Positions 10,241 through 19,844 of a stretch of DNA of 64,000 nucleotides are shown here, piece by piece. Location: assembly GCF_021729085.1 (NCBI RefSeq), contig NZ_JAJSAR010000002.1, forward strand, positions 868,001-932,000, given 5' to 3'. A program made the translations under genes and the position numbers. Origin of the DNA: Pseudohongiella sp. O18 (GTDB lineage: Bacteria > Pseudomonadota > Gammaproteobacteria > Pseudomonadales > Pseudohongiellaceae). A model generated the notes under the pieces. It saw only the letters and a program-made list of their open reading frames with translations. It did not search any database and was not told where the DNA came from. The stretch's first letter is position 1, and every line of letters starts with the position of its first letter.

Positions 10241-12964
10241 ATGAGCACTACCCCCACGCCCGGCCTCTCGACGACGCCGGCCGACGCAACAATCGATGCC
10301 GCCGAACTTGAGCTGTGGGACCCGGCCAGCATTGAAGAGCGCCTTGCTAATGGTGAGCCGGCCATCACAGTTTTCAAAGACGCACTGAACAATGCCCAGC
10401 AGGAGCTGGATCGCCTGTATCGCGCCGGCGCCGAGATCAGCCCATTGATCACAGGCCGTGCCCGCTTCATGGATCAGCTGATCAAACGCGCCTGGCAACA
10501 GTTTGACTGGCAGCACCCTGAAGACATCGCCTTGCTGGCTGTCGGCGGATACGGCCGTGGGGAACTGCACCCGCATTCAGATATCGACCTGCTGCTATTG
10601 ATGCGCAAGGACCATGGCAATGCCAATCGCCAGACACTAAGTGCCTTTTTCACATTCCTGTGGGACATCAATCTGGAAATAGGTCAGAGTCTGCGCACGA
10701 TCAGCCAGTGCCGGGATGAAGCCATCAAGGACATCACTGTCACGACCAGTTTGATGGAGTCGCGGACTATTGTTGGTCCGGATTCACTACGTGATGAAAT
10801 GATCACCGTGACCCAGGCCGACGATGTCTGGCCGGCACGAGAATTTTTTACTGCCAAACGCGACGAACAGATAGCCCGCCACAAAAAGTATTACGACATT
10901 GACTACGCTCTGGAGCCGAATGTCAAAACGTCTCCGGGCGGGCTGCGGGACATTCAGACCATTGGCTGGATTGCAAAACGTCATTATGACGCAGACACAC
11001 TACAGGATCTGGTCGAGCTGGGGTTTTTGCAGCCTTACGAATATGAACAACTGCGTCGCGGCGAAGCCCTGCTCTGGAAACTTCGCTACGGCCTGCACCT
11101 GCTCGCCGGCCGCAAAGAAGATCGACTGCTGTTTGACAAGCAGCGGGATCTGGCCAGCATGTTCGGCTATGAAGACGATAAGAAAAGTCTGGCTGTCGAA
11201 AAGCTGATGCAGGAATACTATCGTGCTGTTGCGATGTTGCGTGTGCTGAATGATGTGTTGCTGCAGCACTTCGACGAAGTCATTCTGCGTGCCAGTGAAA
11301 AGGCAGAAATCACCAAAATCAACAGCCGCTTTCAGATCCGCAATAATTATATTGAGGTCTGTAATGACAATGTATTCCAGAAGTTTCCTTTTGCCCTGAT
11401 GGAAATATTTGTGCTGATGGCACAGAACCCGGAGATCAAGGGTGTTCGTGCATCCACTATCCGTCTGATACGTGAATACCGAACGCTGATTGATGACAAA
11501 TTCCGTAACGACATCAGAAACACCAGCCTGTTCATGGAGTTGATGCGCTCACCGCACGACCTGACAGCGCAGCTTAGGCGTATGGCGCGTTACGGCGTGC
11601 TGGGCAGGTATCTGCCAGAGTTTGGGGCCATCACCGGCAAAATGCAGCATGACCTGTTTCACATTTATACGGTGGATGCCCATACGCTGCAGGTAGTCGA
11701 AAACATGAAGCGCTTTCGTCAGCCTGAGGCGGAAGAAAATTTCCCGATCGCCGCCCATATTGCCCATCGACTGCCAAAAATCGAGCTACTTTATATTGCC
11801 GGCCTTTACCACGACATTGCCAAGGGGCGCGGTGGCGATCACTCCACGTTGGGCATGGTAGACGCCAACGAGTTCTGTCAGCGCCACCACCTTAGCGCCT
11901 GGGACGCCAAGCTGGTCAGCTGGCTGATCGGCAAGCATCTTTTGATGTCGATGACAGCACAACGTAAAGACATATCTGACCCGGAAGTGATCCACGACTT
12001 TGCACTGGAAGTCGGCGACAAACTGCACCTGGATTATCTTTATGCGCTGACTGTAGCCGATATCAATGCAACCAATCCAACACTCTGGAACGCCTGGCGC
12101 GCATCGTTGTTGCGACAGCTGTACCTGAGTACTAAAAAGGCTCTTCGCCGCGGCCTGGAAAACCCTATCGACCGCGCGGACCGCATCAAGGACAAGCAGG
12201 AAAGTGCGCTGCTGAAACTTCGTGACAAAGGTATTGACGACAAGATGGTGCAATCCATCTGGCAGAATACTGACGACGAATATTTCGTGCGCGAATCCGC
12301 TGCCAACATTGTATGGCATACGGAGTCGATTGCCAGACACCTGAAGGAACATCCGGACCAGACGACGCTGGTACTGGTGCAGGATACTGCGGATACCCTG
12401 GCTGAAGGTGCCACGCATATTTTTATCTACACTGTTAACCGTAGCTACCTGTTCGCCAGCAGCGCTGCGGCCATGGAACAGCTGGGTCTGAATATTCAGG
12501 ACGCGCGCATTTTTACATCGTCCAAAAACTACTGTATGAACACCTATTCCGTACTGGAGGGAGATGGCACTCCGATCGGTGACAATCCGCGACGCATCAA
12601 AGAAATCAAACAACTTTTGAGTGAGTATCTGGCCGAACCTTCCGCTCACCTGCGAGTCGCGAAGAAACGTCAGTCTCGAAAACTGCAGCATTTTGGTCAG
12701 CAGATTGAAACAGACCTGATCAACAGGGACGGTCAGAACTGGTCAACGCTGGAAGTTAACTGCATCGACAAACCCGGCATTCTGGCCGGCATTGGCAAAG
12801 TGTTCGCCGAGCAGTCCATTCAGTTGCTGAATGCCCGCATTGCGACACTGGGCGAACGCGTTGAAGACCTGTTTTTTATCGCGGACGCCAACGATAAGCC
12901 AATCACCGATGAAGCCCAGATCAACCGACTCAAGGAAGCCCTGCAGCAGGAGCTCAGCCTGTGA
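10241..12964 (+). CDS. glnD: PII uridylyltransferase / uridylyl-removing enzyme
   Basis: GlnD (907 residues) senses glutamine and adds or removes UMP on PII proteins, so it sets nitrogen regulation. The nucleotidyltransferase motif GGYGRGELHPHSDIDLLLL lies at residues 102-120. The PII-uridylyltransferase helical region follows. The HD hydrolase motif (LYHDIAKGRGGDHS) lies near residue 524. Two ACT domains end the protein; the last contains CIDKPGILAGIGKVF. All active-site motifs are present, so both activities are expected. The ATG is preceded by AGGA. Its GTGA overlap with the next gene implies coupling. No PII gene (glnB/glnK) is in this window. Confidence 0.95.
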   Translation: MSTTPTPGLSTTPADATIDAAELELWDPASIEERLANGEPAITVFKDALNNAQQELDRLYRAGAEISPLITGRARFMDQLIKRAWQQFDWQHPEDIALLAVGGYGRGELHPHSDIDLLLLMRKDHGNANRQTLSAFFTFLWDINLEIGQSLRTISQCRDEAIKDITVTTSLMESRTIVGPDSLRDEMITVTQADDVWPAREFFTAKRDEQIARHKKYYDIDYALEPNVKTSPGGLRDIQTIGWIAKRHYDADTLQDLVELGFLQPYEYEQLRRGEALLWKLRYGLHLLAGRKEDRLLFDKQRDLASMFGYEDDKKSLAVEKLMQEYYRAVAMLRVLNDVLLQHFDEVILRASEKAEITKINSRFQIRNNYIEVCNDNVFQKFPFALMEIFVLMAQNPEIKGVRASTIRLIREYRTLIDDKFRNDIRNTSLFMELMRSPHDLTAQLRRMARYGVLGRYLPEFGAITGKMQHDLFHIYTVDAHTLQVVENMKRFRQPEAEENFPIAAHIAHRLPKIELLYIAGLYHDIAKGRGGDHSTLGMVDANEFCQRHHLSAWDAKLVSWLIGKHLLMSMTAQRKDISDPEVIHDFALEVGDKLHLDYLYALTVADINATNPTLWNAWRASLLRQLYLSTKKALRRGLENPIDRADRIKDKQESALLKLRDKGIDDKMVQSIWQNTDDEYFVRESAANIVWHTESIARHLKEHPDQTTLVLVQDTADTLAEGATHIFIYTVNRSYLFASSAAAMEQLGLNIQDARIFTSSKNYCMNTYSVLEGDGTPIGDNPRRIKEIKQLLSEYLAEPSAHLRVAKKRQSRKLQHFGQQIETDLINRDGQNWSTLEVNCIDKPGILAGIGKVFAEQSIQLLNARIATLGERVEDLFFIADANDKPITDEAQINRLKEALQQELSL

Positions 12965-13311
12965 TCACAATCTACGGTATCAGTAACTGTGATACGGTCA
13001 AAAAGTCTCGCCGCCACCTCGAACAGAACAATATCGACTTTCACTACCATGATTTTCGTAAAGATGGGCTTGATGACGCACTGCTAAAACAACTGCTGGC
13101 CAGCTTCAGTCCAGAATTCCTGATAAACAGGCGTGGAACAACCTGGCGGCAATTAACGCCCGAGCAACAGCAGACAATCAAGGATCCGCGGCTCGCGGCC
13201 GGGCTGCTGGCACAGTATCCGGCCATAATTCGTCGTCCAGTCATTCGCGACGCAAATAATGAATGGAGAATCGGATTCGACAGCCTGACGGCACTGACCA
13301 CTCCTTCCTGA
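12961..13311 (+). CDS. ArsC/Spx-family thioredoxin-fold protein (YffB-like)
   Basis: This 116-residue protein has the ArsC fold with one N-terminal cysteine: ITIYGISNCDTVKKSRRHL, C10. The motif HDFRKDGLD and the C-terminal RRPVIRD match the YffB branch that commonly lies next to dapD and dapE in Gammaproteobacteria. These proteins are annotated as arsenate reductase-like, but no arsenic genes are near, and glutathione-linked reductase activity is only a guess. The GTG start overlaps the glnD stop (GTGA). dapD follows after about 60 bases. The family is clear; the substrate is unknown. Confidence 0.82.
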   Translation: MITIYGISNCDTVKKSRRHLEQNNIDFHYHDFRKDGLDDALLKQLLASFSPEFLINRRGTTWRQLTPEQQQTIKDPRLAAGLLAQYPAIIRRPVIRDANNEWRIGFDSLTALTTPS

Positions 13312-13371
13312 GCCCAACAATAATGGGCAGTTAGAGAATTGACAAAAAAGAGCACCACAAAGGAAATGAAT

Positions 13372-14403
13372 ATGACAACAAACGCCTTGCATAGCTTTGC
13401 ACTGGGATTGGCCACTACTGACTCAGCCGAAAACATCATCGAGGTGTATTACCCGAAGCCCATGTTGAATCCTGCACCAGAGCTGGTCGCCGGGATCGCC
13501 GCGGCGGTAGGTTACAAAGGCGGCAATCAGTGCGTCAAATTGACAGAAAAGCAGCTGGAACAGATTGAGGCAGATGCCGCCAACCCCTTCGATCAGTCTG
13601 TCACAGCCGCCATTCGCAGCAGCGGGCGTCGCGTCGTCGCAACATTTCTGGCAACAGACAGCGTGCCAAGCTCGGTCGGTGAGGTCTATCTGAAGCTTCA
13701 CCTGCTTTCGCATCGACTGTGCCGTCCACATGCGGTAAACCTGCAGGGCGCTTTTGGTGTGTTGCGCAATATCGCCTGGACCAATGAGGGTGCAATCGTA
13801 GTAGAAGAGCTGGCAGCACGGCAGTTACAGGCGCGCGCCGAAGGCCGCACGCTTGATGTAATGTCCGTCGACAAATTCCCCAAGATGTGTAACTACGTTG
13901 TACCGAATGGCATCAGAATCGCCGATACAGCCCGGGTTCGCCTGGGCGCCTATGTCGGCGAAGGCACAACCGTGATGCATGAAGGCTTCATCAACTTTAA
14001 TGCCGGCACAGAAGGCACTGCGATGATTGAGGGCAGGATTTCGGCTGGCGTCGTGATTGGCACAGGCAGCGACCTGGGCGGTGGCTGTTCGACCATGGGC
14101 ACTCTGTCTGGCGGCGGCACGGCAATCATTTCCGTCGGCAAAGACTGTCTGATCGGCGCCAACGCAGGTATTGGTATCGCACTGGGCGACCGATGCGTCG
14201 TTGAAGCAGGCCTGTACGTCACTGGCGGTACAAAAGTCAGTCTGCTGGACAATGAAGGAGAGCTGGTCGAACTGATCAAGGCCCGCGAGCTCTCAGGCAA
14301 AAGTGATCTGCTGTTCCGACGCAATTCGCAGACGGGTGCCGTCGAATGCAAAAGCAACAAAACCCGTATCGCACTGAACGAAGACCTGCACAGCCACAAT
14401 TGA
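13372..14403 (+). CDS. dapD: Tetrahydrodipicolinate N-succinyltransferase, long form
   Basis: DapD (343 residues) succinylates tetrahydrodipicolinate in the lysine and diaminopimelate pathway. The C-terminal half is a left-handed beta helix of hexapeptide repeats, including GAYVGEGTTVMHEGFINFNA, GVVIGTGSDLGGGCSTMGTL and GKDCLIGANAGIGIALGD. The length matches the Pseudomonas-type enzyme rather than the 274-residue E. coli form. I chose ATG 13372 because AGGA lies seven bases upstream. The in-frame ATG 13366 is too close to it, and TTG 13339 lacks a site. It is followed 12 bases later by dapE, the next-but-one enzyme of the same pathway. Confidence 0.93.
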   Translation: MTTNALHSFALGLATTDSAENIIEVYYPKPMLNPAPELVAGIAAAVGYKGGNQCVKLTEKQLEQIEADAANPFDQSVTAAIRSSGRRVVATFLATDSVPSSVGEVYLKLHLLSHRLCRPHAVNLQGAFGVLRNIAWTNEGAIVVEELAARQLQARAEGRTLDVMSVDKFPKMCNYVVPNGIRIADTARVRLGAYVGEGTTVMHEGFINFNAGTEGTAMIEGRISAGVVIGTGSDLGGGCSTMGTLSGGGTAIISVGKDCLIGANAGIGIALGDRCVVEAGLYVTGGTKVSLLDNEGELVELIKARELSGKSDLLFRRNSQTGAVECKSNKTRIALNEDLHSHN

Positions 14404-14415
14404 GCAACTGACACT

Positions 14416-15594
14416 ATGAGCCATTCCCCGGACACGAATGCCCCGCGAGACTCTGCGCCTGGCGACACACTGAAACTGGCAACGGAGCTGATCCGGATTC
14501 CATCTGTGACACCTGATGACAAAGGATGTAATCAGCTGATGATGGACAGGCTTCAGGCCATTGGTTTTAAAGTGGAGCCGATGCGTTTCGGTGAGGTGAA
14601 CAATTTCTGGGCGCGCTATGGCACTACCGACCCGGTTTTGTGCTTTGCCGGTCATACAGACGTCGTACCAACGGGCCCCGAAGGTAAATGGCGTCATCCG
14701 CCCTATTCTGCCACGGTGCAGGACGGCATGTTGTATGGACGTGGCGCCGCAGACATGAAAGGCAGCCTGGCCGCCATGATTACGGCCTGTGAGCGCTTTC
14801 TGGCCGAACGCAGCGCCTCGGAACAACCGGTTGCCGGCTCAATCGCGTTTCTGATCACGGCAGACGAAGAAGGTGAAGCGGTTAACGGCACACGGAAGGT
14901 CATTGATGCACTGGAAGCCCGTGGCGAGAAATTCAAATGGTGTGTTGTTGGCGAACCCAGCAGCACTGACCGACTTGGAGATATCATCAAGGTCGGCCGA
15001 CGTGGGTCTCTGCATGGCAGGCTACAGATTCATGGTGTCCAGGGCCATGTGGCCTATCCCCACCTTGCAGACAATCCGGTTCACAAAGCGATGCTGCCAC
15101 TGCACGAACTGTGCAGCACTGTTTGGGACCAGGGGAACGAATCGTTTCCGGCCACCAGCTTTCAGATTTCGAATATCTCGGCAGGCACCGGAGCCAACAA
15201 TGTGATTCCCGGCAATCTTGACGTCGTGTTCAACTTCAGGTTTTCAACCGAGCTGACGGAACAGCAAATTAAAGATCGTACCGAAGCGATACTTGATGCC
15301 CACGATATCGACTACACACTGGACTGGGCGCTTTCGGGCCACCCCTTTCTGACCCAACCCGGCGATCTGATCGAAGCGGTACAGGCAAGTGTCCGCTCAA
15401 TCACAGGCGGTGACTGCCAGCCGTCCACCAGTGGCGGCACATCCGATGGCCGTTTTATCGCACCTACCGGCGCTCAGGTTGTCGAGCTGGGACCGCGTAA
15501 TGCCACTATTCACAAAGTTGACGAGCACGTCAGTGTCAGCGATCTCGAACAGCTATCGCTGGTTTATGAAGATATACTGAACCGATTGCTGTAG
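14416..15594 (+). CDS. dapE: Succinyl-diaminopimelate desuccinylase
   Basis: DapE (392 residues) hydrolyses N-succinyl-LL-diaminopimelate to LL-diaminopimelate and succinate, feeding peptidoglycan and lysine synthesis. The di-zinc M20 motifs are present: H80 and D82 in [13 protein letters not shown]113 in [10 protein letters not shown], and E151-E152 in TADEEGEA. The C-terminal ligand histidine is in [11 protein letters not shown]. An N-terminal extension of about 15 residues before TLKLATELI is longer than in E. coli, which leaves the start slightly open. It ends the map-glnD-arsC-dapD-dapE run and is convergent with rsmJ, 18 bases away. Confidence 0.95.
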   Translation: MSHSPDTNAPRDSAPGDTLKLATELIRIPSVTPDDKGCNQLMMDRLQAIGFKVEPMRFGEVNNFWARYGTTDPVLCFAGHTDVVPTGPEGKWRHPPYSATVQDGMLYGRGAADMKGSLAAMITACERFLAERSASEQPVAGSIAFLITADEEGEAVNGTRKVIDALEARGEKFKWCVVGEPSSTDRLGDIIKVGRRGSLHGRLQIHGVQGHVAYPHLADNPVHKAMLPLHELCSTVWDQGNESFPATSFQISNISAGTGANNVIPGNLDVVFNFRFSTELTEQQIKDRTEAILDAHDIDYTLDWALSGHPFLTQPGDLIEAVQASVRSITGGDCQPSTSGGTSDGRFIAPTGAQVVELGPRNATIHKVDEHVSVSDLEQLSLVYEDILNRLL

Positions 15595-15612
15595 GCAGCA
15601 CATGCCGATGGA

Positions 15613-16380
15613 CTACAGTTTACCCGCATAGATATCAAACCGACTGTGCTTGCCGGAGATACTTGCCGAAGGTCGCATCACAGTCTGGTTATCAGCATCC
15701 AGCGGCGGCGCACTCAACGGGCGCTTGACGACTATCTTGCGGGCCCGTTGACAGGCCAGCGACAGAAGTCCCTCCCCCTGGGCTTCTGGGCCATGCAGCG
15801 CCTGGAGCAAATACCGGTTCTTTTTGACACGCGCCGATTTCTGACGAGCCGGAAACATCGGATCGAGATAAATGACGTCCAGATGATGTTGCGCGCCATC
15901 ACCCATTAACCAGTCGCGCGCATCCTGACAATCCTGCAGCTTCATGCGTCCGAGAATTTTCTCCAGCGTTGAGTCGCCGGAATCCAGTGCCTGTTTGTGA
16001 GCCCGCTGAAGGCCATCAGTCAAAAGTGCATGAATAATCGGCGACTGCTCAAGCATCAATACTGTCCAGCCGGCGCAGGCTAGAATGAAGGCATCGACTC
16101 CGAGGCCGGCCGTTGCATCCAGCAGGACTGGCGCTGTCTCATCCGGAGTGTCAGTCTGACACGAGACGCCCTGCACCCTGTGATTGGCTGCAACAGCGCC
16201 TGCCGCGCGCACAACAGATTCTTTACGAAGAGATTGTCGACGACGAAAGGTCAGCGCAGGGTCACAAAAGTCAACGCGTACAAAGCCTGCCTGGGGTTCT
16301 TCAGTGGACACCAGCGTCAAGCCATTTGCATGTTGCTCCAGTGCCAGGCCAGATGGCAGCAACCGCGTCACTTCCACCAT
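15613..16380 (-). CDS. rsmJ: 16S rRNA (guanine-1516-N2)-methyltransferase
   Basis: RsmJ (255 residues, formerly YhiQ) methylates G1516 of 16S rRNA. The SAM site is visible as LLDATAGLGVDAFILACAG. The catalytic region is VIYLDPMFPARQKSA, and the tail contains RARKIVVKRPLSAPPL, all typical of the family. The ATG overlaps the tsaB stop (TAATG), so the two are translated together. tsaB makes a tRNA modification and rsmJ an rRNA one, so the pair is a small translation-quality unit. The assignment is strong. Confidence 0.92.
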   Translation of the reverse strand: MVEVTRLLPSGLALEQHANGLTLVSTEEPQAGFVRVDFCDPALTFRRRQSLRKESVVRAAGAVAANHRVQGVSCQTDTPDETAPVLLDATAGLGVDAFILACAGWTVLMLEQSPIIHALLTDGLQRAHKQALDSGDSTLEKILGRMKLQDCQDARDWLMGDGAQHHLDVIYLDPMFPARQKSARVKKNRYLLQALHGPEAQGEGLLSLACQRARKIVVKRPLSAPPLDADNQTVMRPSASISGKHSRFDIYAGKL

Positions 16381-17090
16381 TATTGCTCGGCCACTGTGCG
16401 GTAAACGAGTTCTTCTTTCAGATAAACAGGAGTCGCCATGTCAGCAGCAACAGTATGGCCTGCCCGGTAAGCCGCAATTGCCAGTTCGAGTAATTCCCCG
16501 GCGTCAGCTGACTCAGAAACAACTGAGGATTCATCAAACGTGGTGACGATATCAGCCAATAATTCGTGCCCCCAGGCCTCACCTGCCAGCACCAGGCCTG
16601 GATGTCGACTCTGCCACTGCGGGATCACTTCCAACAACTCTTTGGCAAACACAATGGAGTCCGCTTCCAATACTTCCGGAACCCCGTCGCCAGCATCACG
16701 GAACACCCCAAAATAGAATTCATCTTCACGCGCGTGCATCAGGCAGGCAACAGTGACAGCCATCGACTGCCGGCGTTGAGCGCGCCTACCCAGCATGACC
16801 AGGGAAGAAATGGGTACCGCAGGTATGTCGACACCAAACGCCAGCCCCTGAGTGACTGCCGCGCCGATTCTCAATCCGGTAAAGGAACCTGGACCACAAA
16901 CGAACCCAATTGCATTGATTGCTGACAGTTCCCAAGCAGACTCGGTCAGCAGCGTGCTGATCATGCTCAACACCTCGTCGGCGTGGCGACGGGACTGAGT
17001 ACTGGACTGAGAATAGTCAACGGAACCATCACCGATGGCGACAGAGCATATTTGAGAACAGGTATCGAGGACTAGGAGGCGAGAATTCAT
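16380..17090 (-). CDS. tsaB: tRNA threonylcarbamoyladenosine biosynthesis protein TsaB
   Basis: TsaB (236 residues) is the non-catalytic ASKHA partner of TsaD in forming t6A37 on ANN-decoding tRNAs. The N-terminal motif LLVLDTCSQICSVAIGDG and FVCGPGSFTGLRIGAAVTQG match the family closely. I prefer ATG 17090; an in-frame TTG at 17102 is possible but neither has a strong ribosome site. It lies downstream of the histone-like gene on the same strand, separated by a strong hairpin, so it may have its own promoter. tsaD, tsaC and tsaE are not in the window. Confidence 0.9.
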   Translation of the reverse strand: MNSRLLVLDTCSQICSVAIGDGSVDYSQSSTQSRRHADEVLSMISTLLTESAWELSAINAIGFVCGPGSFTGLRIGAAVTQGLAFGVDIPAVPISSLVMLGRRAQRRQSMAVTVACLMHAREDEFYFGVFRDAGDGVPEVLEADSIVFAKELLEVIPQWQSRHPGLVLAGEAWGHELLADIVTTFDESSVVSESADAGELLELAIAAYRAGHTVAADMATPVYLKEELVYRTVAEQ

Positions 17091-17106
17091 GGAGGTTAAC
17101 AACGAC

Positions 17107-17148
17107 TCAAAGGCTGCATTCTGATTTTACTCAAAATGCAGCCTTTGA
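17107..17148 (-). terminator. 14-bp hairpin after the histone-H1-like gene
   Basis: The arms 17107-17120 and 17135-17148 pair perfectly (core AAAGGCTGCATT) around a 14-base loop. It begins 28 bases after the histone-like stop and lies before tsaB. There is no clean T-run on the reverse strand, so termination may be partial or factor-dependent. Confidence 0.55.
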
Positions 17149-17175
17149 CAATCGTCTTACGCTGCGCGCGCGTCT

Positions 17176-18168
17176 TTATGCGCTGGCAGCAGTTGCCGCT
17201 GGTGCTTTCTTGGCGCGTGGTTTACGAGCTGCGGCTTTTTTTACTGGAGCTTTTTTTGCGGTTGCTTTTTTAGCAGCTGGCTTCTTGGCGGCCGTTTTCT
17301 TGGCAGCAGGCTTTTTGGCTGCTGCTTTTTTGGCCGCTGGCTTTTTGGCTGCTGCCTTCTTGGCCGGAGCTTTCTTGGCTGCTTTCTTGGCAGTTCCTGC
17401 GGCTGAAGCTGCAACGGCGGCTGTCTTGCGACCCGCTTTGGCTTTGGTAGTTTTCGCCTTTGATTTGGCTTTTGCTGCCGCTTTCTTGGCTGCTGCTTTC
17501 TCTCGAGCTGCTTTGGCTTTGGCTGCCGCTTTGGCTTTGGCTGCTGCTTTTCGGGCCGCTGCTCGCTCACGCGTCGCTTTGGCTTTTGCAGCAGCACGTG
17601 CTTTAGCGGCAGCTTTCTTGGCAGCGGCTCTATCCTTCTCAGCCTGCTTTTTGGCTGCCGCTTTTTCTTTGGCCTTCAGCTTTTTGATGCGAGCCGCTTC
17701 TTTCGCTGCATCGGCTTTCTTACGCTTCTTCATCCACTGAGTAGAGAATGCTTTAACGGCTTTCTCAAGATCAGCTTCAGCTTTAGCAGCAAGTTTCTCT
17801 TTGCGAGCTTTTTCTGCCTGGGCTTTGGCTTCTGCTGCAGCTTTGGCTTTAGCTGCATCATTCATTGCCTTGACCTGAGCCTTGGCAGTGCGCAGTTTTT
17901 CGTTGATGGATGCGAGGTTTGCAGATGCCTTTTTGGCAGCGGCTTCCGCACTAGCCAATGCCTTCTTGCCTGCGGCAGTGGCACTCTTAGAGACTTTGCT
18001 GGCAGCTGCTTTTGCTTTCGCTTCGGCAGTATCAGCCTTTTTCTTACCAGCGACCAGTTCCTTTTCTACTTTTGCCAGTGAAGCTTCCGCTTTAGCCAGT
18101 GCAGCGTCTTTCATGTTCTTGACCGCTGATTTGGCAGACGTCTTCTTTTTCGCTCTAACTTTGGCCAT
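17176..18168 (-). CDS. Lysine/alanine-rich histone H1-like DNA-binding protein
   Basis: The 330-residue product is built almost wholly of alanine, lysine and a little proline. The N-terminal half is predicted long alpha helix with heptad-like spacing (for example KAEASLAKVEKEL and ASINEKLRTAKAQVKAMN). The C-terminal third is an imperfect tandem AAKKPAAKKAAAKKPAAKK tail like that of eukaryotic H1 and of AlgP from Pseudomonas. Such tails bind DNA non-specifically, and the protein probably compacts the nucleoid. ATG 18168 has GGAG upstream. The coding DNA is internally repetitive, which favours slippage and length variation between strains. It is AlgP-like in composition but not clearly an orthologue. 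Confidence 0.8.
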   Translation of the reverse strand: MAKVRAKKKTSAKSAVKNMKDAALAKAEASLAKVEKELVAGKKKADTAEAKAKAAASKVSKSATAAGKKALASAEAAAKKASANLASINEKLRTAKAQVKAMNDAAKAKAAAEAKAQAEKARKEKLAAKAEADLEKAVKAFSTQWMKKRKKADAAKEAARIKKLKAKEKAAAKKQAEKDRAAAKKAAAKARAAAKAKATRERAAARKAAAKAKAAAKAKAAREKAAAKKAAAKAKSKAKTTKAKAGRKTAAVAASAAGTAKKAAKKAPAKKAAAKKPAAKKAAAKKPAAKKTAAKKPAAKKATAKKAPVKKAAARKPRAKKAPAATAASA

Positions 18169-18248
18169 ACTTTTATCTCTCCAAAACTGTGGAAGAAAAC
18201 CACCATCATGAATCAACGCGAAACTGAGCCACGTTTCAGCGGCACGAT

Positions 18249-18296
18249 AACACAAAAAATTATTGCCATACAGTTATGTGCAACATTTTTTGTGTT
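18249..18296. repeat. AT-rich 12-bp inverted repeat upstream of the histone-like gene
   Basis: AACACAAAAAAT (18249-18260) and its exact complement (18285-18296) flank 24 bases. It lies between the adk stop and the histone-like start, so it could end adk transcription, act as an operator, or be part of the promoter of the histone-like gene. On the forward strand four more T follow the right arm. Confidence 0.45.
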
Positions 18297-18336
18297 TTTT
18301 ACTCGCATTCTGTCGGCAAACTGATTGTTTTCTGAA

Positions 18337-18987
18337 TCAACCAGCCAGAACTTCTGACAATTTTGCGCGAATCTTCTGAACGTCATCCTGACCATTGATG
18401 CTGACGAACCGAAGCTGGTCACTCTCTTTTTCAAGAGTTTTATAAAAATCCACCAGCGGTTTTGTTTGTTCGTGATACACAGCAAGACGTTTTCGGACGG
18501 TGTCTTCCTTGTCATCGTCGCGTTGCACCAATGCTTCACCGCTCACATCATCAATGCCTTCTTTGGCTGGCGGATTGTGTTTGATGTGATAAACGCGTCC
18601 AGATTCCGGATGTACACGACGACCAGAAAGTCGTGAGACAATCTCTTCATCATCGACACGAATTTCGATCACTCGATCGATCTCGATACCCGCGTCAACC
18701 ATTGCCTGCGCCTGTGGTATCGTGCGCGGAAAACCGTCAAACAGAAACCCGTTCACACAATCAGGCTTGGCGATTCGCTCTTTAACCAGTGCGATGATGA
18801 TCTCATCGGTCACCAGCCCACCACTGTTCATGACACCCTCAACCTGTTTACCCAGTGGCGTGCCTTCCTTGACGGCGGCGCGCAGCATGTCACCAGTCGA
18901 AATCTGGGGGATATTCAGCTCATTCGTGATGAACTGAGCCTGCGTCCCTTTCCCCGCGCCTGGTGCGCCCAATAAAATGATTCTCAT
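18337..18987 (-). CDS. adk: Adenylate kinase
   Basis: Adk (216 residues) interconverts ATP, ADP and AMP. The P-loop is [14 protein letters not shown] near the N-terminus. The AMP-binding part contains [17 protein letters not shown] and [10 protein letters not shown]. The LID (about residues 122-159) begins [17 protein letters not shown] and has no zinc cysteines, as in other Gammaproteobacteria. ATG 18987 has AGGAGAG at good spacing; the longer frame to 19014 has no such site. It is 29 bases downstream of mazG on the same strand, so nucleotide homeostasis genes are grouped here with relA. Confidence 0.95.
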   Translation of the reverse strand: MRIILLGAPGAGKGTQAQFITNELNIPQISTGDMLRAAVKEGTPLGKQVEGVMNSGGLVTDEIIIALVKERIAKPDCVNGFLFDGFPRTIPQAQAMVDAGIEIDRVIEIRVDDEEIVSRLSGRRVHPESGRVYHIKHNPPAKEGIDDVSGEALVQRDDDKEDTVRKRLAVYHEQTKPLVDFYKTLEKESDQLRFVSINGQDDVQKIRAKLSEVLAG

Positions 18988-19016
18988 ACCCTCTCCTGTT
19001 AACAAGTTACCCAATA

Positions 19017-19844
19017 TTAATTGTTTTGACTCTTGGCTTCATTCCACCACAGATCCAATTGTTCCGGATCATAAGTACTCAACCCACCGCCATGACTGGC
19101 AGCAGTTTTTTCAACGTACCTGAAGCGAGTCTCGAAACGTTGATTAGCCTGACGTAAAGCCCCTTCCGGATCGATCTTCAGGTGGCGCGCCAGGTTGACG
19201 CAGGTGAATAACAGATCACCCAGTTCATGTGTTTGCTGGTTTTGATCACCATTGGCAATCGCAGCCTGTAATTCAGCAGATTCTTCAGCAAGTTTTGCAG
19301 TCACACCTGACACATCAGGCCAATCAAAACCTACCGACGCCGCACGTTTTTGCAATTTGCCGGCGCGCTCAATTGCAGGCAGCGCGCGCGGCACATCATC
19401 GACGACACTGACAGTCCCTGAGCGCTGCAATGCTTCACGCTCGGCATTCTTGATCAATTCCCAGTTGTGTTCCACCTGCTCTGCTGTCAGCGGTGATGGC
19501 TGACCAAAACTTGCCAGTGTTCCATCCGGAAAAATATGCGGGTGTCGATGCAGGAGCTTGGATTTGATGGCATTGGCAACATCACCAAGATCAAACAGTG
19601 ATTGCTCTTCTGCGATACGGGCATAAAAAACGACCTGAAACAGCAAATCGCCCAATTCATCACAGACTTTTGCAGCTTCGCCCTGCTCCACTGCATCCAC
19701 CACCTCATACACTTCTTCCAGCGTGTGGCGCGTCAATGATTCGAAAGTCTGTTTACGATCCCAGGCGCAGCCATGCTGGGGATCCCGCAGGTTCGCCATC
19801 AGCGTGACGAGCTCCATCATCGCGGCACTCTTTTTTTCAGTCAT
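19017..19844 (-). CDS. mazG: Nucleoside triphosphate pyrophosphohydrolase MazG
   Basis: MazG (275 residues) hydrolyses nucleoside triphosphates to monophosphates and pyrophosphate. In E. coli it lowers ppGpp and cleans up aberrant nucleotides. Two MazG repeats are visible. The first has [19 protein letters not shown] and the metal-binding acidic helix [16 protein letters not shown]. The second has [20 protein letters not shown] and [17 protein letters not shown]. Its ATG overlaps the relA stop by the ATGA arrangement, so it is coupled to relA, as in E. coli and Pseudomonas. The assignment is firm. Confidence 0.94.
   Translation of the reverse strand: MTEKKSAAMMELVTLMANLRDPQHGCAWDRKQTFESLTRHTLEEVYEVVDAVEQGEAAKVCDELGDLLFQVVFYARIAEEQSLFDLGDVANAIKSKLLHRHPHIFPDGTLASFGQPSPLTAEQVEHNWELIKNAEREALQRSGTVSVVDDVPRALPAIERAGKLQKRAASVGFDWPDVSGVTAKLAEESAELQAAIANGDQNQQTHELGDLLFTCVNLARHLKIDPEGALRQANQRFETRFRYVEKTAASHGGGLSTYDPEQLDLWWNEAKSQNN

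Noticed and set aside
17210-17740. Forward-strand frame of 176 residues rich in Ala, Phe and Leu
   Set aside because: It is the antisense of the lysine/alanine repeat gene; its hydrophobic look comes from the complement of AAK codons.
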